DNA of 64,000 bases, from positions 7,360,269 to 7,424,268 of the forward strand of contig JAQFVV010012423.1 in NCBI GenBank assembly GCA_028023455.1. Reading direction: 5' to 3'. This DNA comes from Epiperipatus broadwayi. Its lineage: Eukaryota > Onychophora > Udeonychophora > Euonychophora > Peripatidae. Position numbers and translations under genes: made by a program. The notes beneath the pieces were generated by a model, which searched no databases, was not told the origin of the DNA, and saw only the letters and a list, made by a program, of their open reading frames with translations. How positions within the stretch are numbered: the first letter of the stretch is position 1; the number at the start of each line of letters is the position of its first letter. Positions 57,527-64,000 of this stretch are shown here, piece by piece.

Positions 57527-57638
57527 TTGTTAGCCGAGAGGTCAGCGCAGCCACCTTGCAAGCAAGCAGTTGATTGCAGACGGGTTATTGCGGGTTCTCC
57601 CCCCCCCCCCGGCCAATGCTGTGACATATGGAAAAAAA
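57527..57638 (+). repeat. tRNA-derived SINE, copy 3, B box disrupted by a C run
   Basis: TTAGCCGAGAGGTCAGCGCA (A box region), CCTTGCAAGCAAGCAGTTG, then CGGGTTATTGCGGGTTCT. The B box is followed by a run of 12 C (57599-57610), then GGCCAATGCTGTGACATATGG and poly(A). The C run and internal duplications show it is inactive. Confidence 0.8.
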
Positions 57639-57644
57639 AGACAT

Positions 57645-60200
57645 GCAGTTATTATATATATAATTTTTTTTCTTAAATTAAAAAAAGATTAAAAAAAAAA
57701 AAATTCACATACTTTATCTGTTTCTTTTGACTTTAATTAAAAAATATTTTTAGATAATTCAAAGTATAGTATTGCTTATTAAGTCTAAGTCTTTATTTCA
57801 TTTAACTTCTAGTTAAACAAATTTCTTCATACAACATTTAAGAGCAGATAGTAAAGTATTAAACCAAACAGTTTGCCATCAATAAAATTTTGAATATATA
57901 TATGTCTATGAACACTTGTTTGTATTAGGCACTCTGATACTGAAATTCTGAGATTTTTTTTTCAATATAATAAATTAATATATTTTAATTACATTTTTTA
58001 CTATCAAATGAATACAGAACTAACAAATGACTAAGCTATATTGTGCTGAAAATACATGTTAAAAAATACTTGTTGAAGTGTAAGGGTAACAGTATTTTAA
58101 AAAATATAATTTTTACATATTTTTTTTTTGAGGGGGGGGGTCATCATATTCAAAATAATGCCGAAATGTTTGCACATCTGAGTCAGCAAATAAATTACTT
58201 AATTTAAGTTTCACTTTATATAGAAAATCGTATTTCATTAATTTTCAAAAAACTTTAATTTTGTTTCATTTTCAGTTCTATATCGTCTTAGTGATGGTGA
58301 ATCAGCTCATTAAATTGCTATGATTATTGAGATTCTAACACAAATTGTATTATATGGTTAGCAAGAAATAGAAAATTATCACTGATTATGATCAAGCATT
58401 GTTTTATGCATTAGTATTCTCTTTCTTGAAAACTTTTTCTGCTTTCAAGTTTGTTCAAATTTTTGATGATCTGGCCACCAACTTTTTCCTTAAGTGTTAA
58501 TTTTAAAATAATAGAACTAAAGTTTTTGGAACAATTCCCATCTAAGAAAGTATATAAACATTTATATGGTTATTTAATAGAATCAAATTACCCCATGATT
58601 TTAGAGCTCAATTGTCACTTGAGCAACTGATCACATGATTGTTGCTATTATTTTAGAACCAGTTTTGCATGATGTAGTAGCTAGACAGTTAATCTGCATA
58701 ACAGTAAACACATCAATTATTTGCATTGCCTTAAGTCTTTATAGACTAATAAACCACTGGATTCTTACATTGTTTTATGCATTGTCATATCTAAAATCGT
58801 TATGCATCACTTCTGATTTTATTTCATGAAAGTTCTAGTGTGTGTAAATCATGCATTGCCATAATAATCATATTAATAAGTAAAATTTGTAAACATTCTA
58901 TCTCCATAAATGTAATATATGTACAAATACAGTAGGACTTAGCATGCTTTCAAATGATAACTATCATATATGTAGCAATGCTTGTAACAGAGGTGGGGTA
59001 ATAAGATCCTATTTAAAGGCTAAAAAAATAGCATATTATTTGTATAGTGCATTATTTAGTTAGAGCAAACCACTTTTTGGAAAGGAGATCACAGGATTCT
59101 TTCCTATTGATGGCATAACTGTCCTTCACTGTTATACTAAACATGGTCAATGCACTCTAAAAGCTTAGTCCATTTGATAGCTACTAAACACCTTAAAATT
59201 TATAAGAAATGAGTTATATTATGACATAACTCATATTGCTCCTTGATTTTTCGATGTGTAATGGTATATTCAGAGACCAACTATTCAGAAATTTTTAATT
59301 TACAAGATCATTGTAAATTCTGACTAATTTTCATACTGATTTCCAAATATAAAATCATTTTCAAAAGAGTTCTCACTTTTGTTTTTTGCTGTGAATTTTT
59401 AGATATTATTGTTGATTATTATTTTATCAACATTTTCAACCCATCAGAAACACAAAGTAAGCGTATCAATAACATCTTAGCTGTTTTATAATTATTGAAG
59501 CATGCTCAGTTTTGCTTCATCTTCTAAATTACTACAATGACCAGTAAGAATTTAATATTTTTTATTTTAGCTAATTAAAATTCAAATAATTATTACACTA
59601 TCATCTTTTATTGTAGGATCTAGAAACAACTCCTAATTGATGTTTTATTTTGACAACAAATGTTTAACAGTACCTGCTAAGCTACTGATATTAAGTCATT
59701 TCTCCCATAGCTAACATGAATTTAGTCTTATCATTTTTGGAATCCACATTACTATAGTTTTACGATATTCTTATATGGAATTTAAGGGGAAATAATCTGG
59801 AATCAATATGCTACATAACTTAAACAGAATACTAATAGAATCCTTTCAAGTTCTTTTTTCTGAGATAGTGTTAACAAATTCATAATAACAGTAGCCAGAG
59901 AATCCATGTTAATATTTAAAGAAATTCCCTCCAGATGGTCAAAACCAGCAGTATATTCATAATCACTTTATCTATCAAAGATTCAGAAGTTGTTAACAAA
60001 CTTAAAATCACTGGATCATACCAGAAAAAAAAAAGGCGAAGAGAGAGCATGGAGAAATAAAATGTTACTAGTCACTTGATAAATGTAAAAGTAATTGTAA
60101 AAGAACTATCATTGTCATGCTATTGTCTAATAAAACCTGTAGATGTTTAAAAGTTGAATTTGTCCATGATATCTTAAATCAGGAAAGATTCAGGAGCAAT
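57645..60200. other. AT-rich non-coding stretch
   Basis: No gene is supported. It contains a G run at about 58132-58140. Confidence 0.5.
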
Positions 60201-60600
60201 CAGGCCAGAAACACCTGAAGAGTGGAGAATAATATCACTTGAAATGTGATCTATTAACCTGTGTTGTATTTGTGTAAAAATTTCTAGATATCCAACATTT
60301 ATTGATAGGTAATGGAGATAGTCTTAAATTTTATCACATTACTAAGTAGTTTTGCCTATCATGCTAGGATTTTAAGAGCTAAAAAAGGAAACAAAAAAAT
60401 AGCACTTAAAATCCTAGCATGATTGGCAAAACTATTTAGTAATGTGGTAAAATTTAGGACTATTTCCATTACCTATCATTAAATGTTGGATGTCTAGAAA
60501 ATTTTACACAAAGACAACACCGGTTAGTAGATTATACAAATGTTTCAAGTGATATTATTCCTGCTTTTTTTCAGATAGTGCTGTCCTGATCAGTGTCAGT

Positions 60601-60679
60601 GCTAGCATAGGTATCAAACTTACACATTTAGATTCTTGAATATCGAATTTTTAAGACAATGCTCTATCTTACTGAGCTA
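60601..60679 (-). repeat. tRNA-like head, inverted unit
   Basis: The minus strand reads TAGCTCAGTAAGATAGAGC (A box), CATTGTCTTAAAAATTCGAT, then GTAAGTTTGATACCTATGCT (B-box region) and AGCA. The spacing is tRNA-like but no standard anticodon stem pairs. Confidence 0.65.
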
Positions 60680-60689
60680 TTCTGTCAAA

Positions 60690-60843
60690 TAGCTGTTTAG
60701 AGCATTGCCTTAAAAATTTGATATTCAAGAATCTAAAGATGTAAGTTCGACTCCTATATTAACATAGCTAAGTTAGTTAGAGGGTTGCTTTAAAAATTTG
60801 ATACTCAAGAATTTAAAGGTGTAAATTTGATCCTATGCTAGCA
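60690..60843 (+). repeat. Two tandem tRNA-like heads
   Basis: First: TAGCTGTTTAGAGCATTGCC ... GTAAGTTCGACTCCTAT (60690-60764), with a near-canonical B box. Second: TAGCTAAGTTAGTTAGAG ... GTAAATTTGATCCTATGCTA (60765-60843). Both share AAAAATTTGATA(T/C)TCAAGAA. The acceptor ends do not pair, so these are retroposon heads and not tRNA genes. Confidence 0.65.
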
Positions 60844-61195
60844 TTCTCATTTGGTTAGGCCAACATCTGAAGAAGAGCAGAGAATTATATCATTCAAAAC
60901 ATCATATAATTACTAAACTGTGTGTTGTCTTTGTGTGTTATTACTAATAGTTGTTTGTATATGGAAAGTATAATAATAAATGATACAAATAGTCAAACAT
61001 ATCACATCTAAAATATCACCATCACAAACCTTCAGGCAAACATTCATACAGAAATTGATTCCCAAATTTGATATAAAAACTAAAATTTTGTAGTCTTAAA
61101 GTGATATAAACCTAGCAATAATCAAAAAAAATATTGCTCTATAGCATTATTATATTTAATAATTTTGCCAATAATTGGGATACATTTATCTATTG

Positions 61196-61760
61196 AGCAG
61201 TCTGGTTTTTGGTCAAGAAGAAACTGCTGTTAACAAGTTTTATCTTTAACAAATGTTTTCAAAATGAATTAAAAACTGATGCTATCTTTATTGCTCTAAC
61301 TTTCGCTTATGATTCTGTTTGAAAAAAATTCTTGTAAAAGTAAGATTTAAATGCAGAAAATCATTAATTTATGTGATAAAATGCTCTTCAATAAAAACAA
61401 ATAAATAAAAGTGATACTAATCAATAATTGTAGTAGATACAAAATTTTACAGAATAGTTCTGGCATAGGATTCAGTTCTCTCATCTACTTTATTTAATAT
61501 ATTTATCAATGATCTTCCAGATAAAAAGGAAGGAAATTCGCTAATGGTATTGTTTAGACTTTTCAAAAGAGACCTTTTCCTGAAATAGGAAAGCTTCTCA
61601 ATAAAAATATGAAAAGATTGGAATTTTTTTTTAAAGATTGGGACCTTGTTCCTTATCCAATGAAGATAGTATATTTCATTTTTCATCTAAACAGTAGGGA
61701 ATTTATTATAACTAATCTTACCTTCAGTTAATGGATTTGGTTTAGATTCCATCTTATCTT
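61196..61760 (+). pseudogene. Jockey-like LINE reverse transcriptase relic
   Basis: After allowing frameshifts, the plus strand shows EQSGFWSRRNC, QVLSLTN, NELKTDAIFIALTFAYDSVW, LINLCDKML, DSVLSSTLFNIFINDLPDK, AFQKRPFPEIGKLLNKNMKR, LEFFFKDWDLVPYPMK and FIFHLNSREF. These parallel the Jockey RT order ('EQ.GFR..RSC.DQVL.LT', 'GAVFIDL..AYDTVW', 'GLPQGSVL.P.LFN.YI.DLP', 'W.L..NP.KT...FHLNN'). The YADD box is decayed. Many stops and indels. A further open frame (61873-62058) is downstream but unrecognised. Confidence 0.75.
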
Positions 61761-61764
61761 GATC

Positions 61765-62248
61765 ATATTGAGTGTTCATTGCTACAGAGCTATGGATATA
61801 TGAATAGATAAGATATATCCAGTAGCAGAAATAGGCAAGGTAAAATCAGTCATCAACAACATACTACCAGAGTTGAATGGCTACAACACATTGTTTGCTA
61901 TATTGTTAAAGCAGGGAAGCAAGTTCACATTGAACTGGAAGATTCTAGAATATAAACCTGATATAGGGCAAACTGTCATCGTTCAGCTGGAAGTGTCATC
62001 TTACCTACATAAAAGGGCAACTGAAGTCCTCTTTCTTCAATTGTTGTATGGTAACTAGATGTTATATCTAGCCAACAGTATCAGGCAAATGTAATTAGTG
62101 TATAAAATTATGTTATATGTGTGCATTAGGAAATATTTAATTATACTTATACAAATCTGTGTTTACAATCATATATAAACACAACATAATCATAATATAA
62201 ATACAATCTTTTTCAATAATAGACTGAAATATAATTCTACCTTGTAAA
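61765..62248. other. Non-coding, with one unassigned open frame
   Basis: The frame at 61873-62058 on the plus strand contains TLNWKILEYKPDIGQTVIVQ and LQLLYGN. It could be LINE-derived or chance. The rest is featureless. Confidence 0.3.
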
Positions 62249-62406
62249 TTAGCTTATTTTTTTCCATTTATCTAAGATTATATTAACATTAATTTCTAGA
62301 AATAACTTCCTTGATAAGCTGGCTGGTACTATTTGGTGTTGTAATGCAAGTGCTTTACGGATGGCTTCGTTAGCATTAACATGCTCTGCTGATAAATACT
62401 GTGCTC
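62249..62406 (-). CDS. Candidate terminal coding exon of a host gene
   Basis: The minus strand shows a strong acceptor (polypyrimidine TTTTTTTCTCCAACAG) followed at once by an open frame with balanced codon use that ends in TAA at 62251-62249. The protein reads AQYLSAEHVNANEAIRKALA, then LQHQIVPASLSRKLFLEI, then NVNIILDKWKKIS. It enters with two bases of a split codon. The mix of Ala, Glu, His and Gln is unlike the Phe/Ile/Lys/Asn-rich chance frames around it. I do not recognise the protein. Earlier exons would lie at higher coordinates, mostly outside the window. A retroelement fragment is possible but no RT, integrase or transposase motif is present. Confidence 0.5.
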
Positions 62407-62409
62407 CTG

Positions 62410-63360
62410 TTGGAGAAAAAAACTTATGGTTACTCGAATGTTGCTATAATAAATATTACACTCTTTCAAATCAATTTGCAGTGATTTCCTATTCTTTCAT
62501 GTATTCCTCTGGCAGATATCAATAGTAAAATTATTGAACAAAAAAAAACCTAAAAGGCTGCTAAGCAGACTTGTTAAAAACTGAAAATACAGTTTAACTA
62601 TCCAAGACTTGATTCAAATCAAGATCTTTTTGGATAGTCAACCAAACAATCAAAAGAATTATGCACGAAAAATGGAATTTCTTATGAGGTCCAAACAATT
62701 TTTTTTCAGATCCAACAGTAAAGCCAAGTAGATTTAATCATTCTAGTTGTAGTTGGAGTCTCATCAATAGATTCAGATCAACTCATGGTCATGTTTATCG
62801 GTTCATAAATGAAATTTAACAGCCATTGATTTGTGTAAATGTGAACAAACCTAAACTATGAATCACATAATAAATGACTCGCGAATCTATGATGATAGTG
62901 GTAGGATTGAATGATTAAGTTAATAAAACCACATATGAATCTATCTTCTAATTGGAATCTCTATAGATTCTTTTATGATACTTTGTTACTAGTTTTAGTC
63001 TAAAAAAAAAAATAGTCAGACAAATAAGGCTCTGAGCAGTTTAACGCAGTGATAAAGTAGTATTTCCAAAATAGATTCTCAGCTAACAACTTTTACTGAA
63101 TGGCACTACACTCAATCTGCCACTAGGGTGCACAAACATCAAATGACCTATCATGTAATTAACCATACGATTTATTTATAGGATATGGTATTAATGTTTC
63201 AAGGTATTTATATTAAAAAATTTAGCATATTATTCATATTACTTTTGAAATTTTTTTTAAAAAAAGTGTCTGAGATAGAATTTCAATTGTTCTCATTCTT
63301 TCTACTAAAAAAAAAAAAAAACTTTGATAATAGCTGATAATTACTTAATTATTTAGTCAT
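62410..63360. other. AT-rich non-coding stretch (possible intron)
   Basis: If the exon at 62249-62406 is real, this would be intron. It holds weak inverted similarity near 62730-62920 and a CTCF-like motif at 63120. Confidence 0.4.
63120..63133 (+). promoter_or_regulatory. CTCF-like motif (one mismatch)
   Basis: CCACTAGGGTGCAC differs from CCASYAGRKGGCRS at one position (T for G at position 10). It sits beside AATGGCACTACA, an end motif of the foldback family. Confidence 0.25.
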
Positions 63361-63379
63361 ACAATCCCTTGATATCAGC

Positions 63380-63466
63380 TGCCACTATCTGCTTTTTAAT
63401 GCTTTTTTTTTTAAAAAAAAAAAAAAACCAAAGTCAAAAAAATATTAAAAAGCAGATAGTGAGAGC
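63380..63466. repeat. Hairpin with T/A homopolymer core
   Basis: CCACTATCTGCTTTTTAATG on the left and ATTAAAAAGCAGATAGTG on the right pair around a T-run/A-run. A small foldback with arms of about 20 bp, extended by the homopolymers. Confidence 0.6.
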
Positions 63467-63800
63467 TTAATATAACATCTTTTTTGGCTTCTTCATTTCA
63501 TTAAAATTTAATTATTTTTTATCTTGCTTTAGCCATATTCTTAGCCAGTTCTTTTAAAATATAGTAATATAAATTTATTAATATTTAAATACTGTACTGT
63601 AGTTTAAATAAATGTATATACGTTATTACATAGTTGCAAGATGGTAAGATCATTTTGGTGTATTTTTCAATTGCCAGTTGTGATATAGTTGAATGTACTA
63701 TTGTGAACTGTATAAACAAAAAGGCAATGTCTTGCCTAAAAAAAAACAACAACTTTATGTTGAACTTAAGCATAGTTTTAATGGAAGAGGCAGATGCATT

Positions 63801-64000
63801 CAGGGGTGGGCAATTGTTTTGGCTTGGGGGCCACAGAAGTTGGTGGAGGGCCACATCAGGGGCCATTTTGTGGAAGTGAAGGTTAGCAGAGAGCCGCACC
63901 TTTTTTTCATAACACAATAAACACAGTGCTTTATTCCCTGTATTACCAAAGAAATATTTGTTTGTCCATTCTTCATTAAACACATGACATTATCATCAAT
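63801..64000 (-). mobile_element. hAT element edge, internally deleted, cut by window end
   Basis: Begins at the terminal motif CAGGGGTGGGCAA, followed by TTTTGGCTTGGGGGCCACA and GGAGGGCCACAT, a well-known hAT terminus. GATGCATT just outside could be one 8-bp target duplication. On the minus strand, 63983-63864 reads FNEEWTNKYFF and KALCLLCYEKK, the start of a BED-zinc-finger hAT transposase (C-x2-C). That frame then runs straight into subterminal sequence instead of the rest of the gene. The element is therefore a deletion derivative retaining the N-terminal coding segment. The other end is beyond 64000. Confidence 0.75.

Larger units (their letters stand above)
60205..60960. mobile_element. 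Composite of inverted and tandem tRNA-headed SINE units
   Basis: Order along the plus strand: tail(+) 60205-60380, tail(-) 60401-60595, tRNA-like head(-) 60601-60679, head(+) 60690-60764, head(+) 60765-60843, tail(+) 60844-60960. The two tails at left form an inverted repeat with ~155-bp arms (60228-60380 / 60401-60559) at about 90% identity by eye. Tails share CTGAAGA..GCAG-AATAATATCACTTGAAA and TGTTGTCTTTGTGT. Such mixed head-to-head and tandem packing is reminiscent of Penelope-like elements and of SINE dimers. Confidence 0.75.

Noticed and set aside
1845-57638. Functional tRNA genes at the three A/B-box segments
   Set aside because: All have poly(A) tails, broken stems and a shared non-tRNA 3' segment. 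They are SINE copies.
63634-63920. Plus-strand frames over the right-end hAT element
   Set aside because: They cross the hAT terminus and are antisense to its transposase start, so chance frames.

Overview
The window looks like non-coding DNA from a large, very AT-rich (roughly 70-75% by eye) animal genome. An arthropod is my best guess: the decayed retrotransposons belong to families common there (RTE-like, Jockey-like and a CCHC/RRM-type LINE), and they sit among tRNA-derived SINEs, Merlin, hAT and other TIR elements. There is no bacterial-style gene packing. I see no complete host gene, rRNA, functional tRNA or CRISPR array. The species cannot be fixed from sequence alone.

Layout. 1-9.4 kb: foldback and dispersed repeats, a tRNA-SINE, and a 1.63-kb TIR element (5187-6818) with an apparent 10-bp target duplication and an internal ~160-bp tandem array. 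9.4-10.7 kb: 3' half of a LINE on the minus strand. 11.8-14.9 kb: two inverted copies of a ~410-bp repeat. 17.76-18.93 kb: a TIR element flanked by TA. 19.2-20.2 kb: a cysteine-rich coding relic and a possible small exon (minus). 26.3-29.1 kb: a decayed LINE (minus) split by a compact LTR retroelement. Removing the LTR element and one copy of its 5-bp duplication restores the LINE reading frame across the junction. 31.4-31.8 kb: a small TIR element. 35.4-35.65 kb: a Merlin (ISXO2-like) transposase relic. 38-40.2 kb: three unexplained GC-richer islands.

43.2-51.8 kb is the main nested locus. An RTE-like LINE on the plus strand is interrupted by a near full-length 6.77-kb LINE on the minus strand (43384-50153) with a 16-bp target duplication, and again by two adjacent long palindromes (50798-51236). 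The 6.77-kb LINE has ORF1 (RRM-like plus CCHC knuckle) and ORF2 (APE endonuclease, YMDD reverse transcriptase, CCHC-type tail). It is inactivated by frameshifts and a 76-bp internal duplication. 51.8-64 kb: a second RTE-like 3' end, a third tRNA-SINE, a head-to-head/tandem tRNA-like SINE complex (60.2-60.96 kb), a Jockey-like RT relic, one good candidate host terminal exon on the minus strand (62249-62406), and the edge of an internally deleted hAT element running off the right end.

The genes here are selfish elements rather than a cooperating pathway. The biological content is the order of nested insertions, the structured repeats (foldbacks, tRNA-headed units with hairpin tails) and a few possible exons in large introns. 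All similarity statements come from reading the sequence; no search was run.
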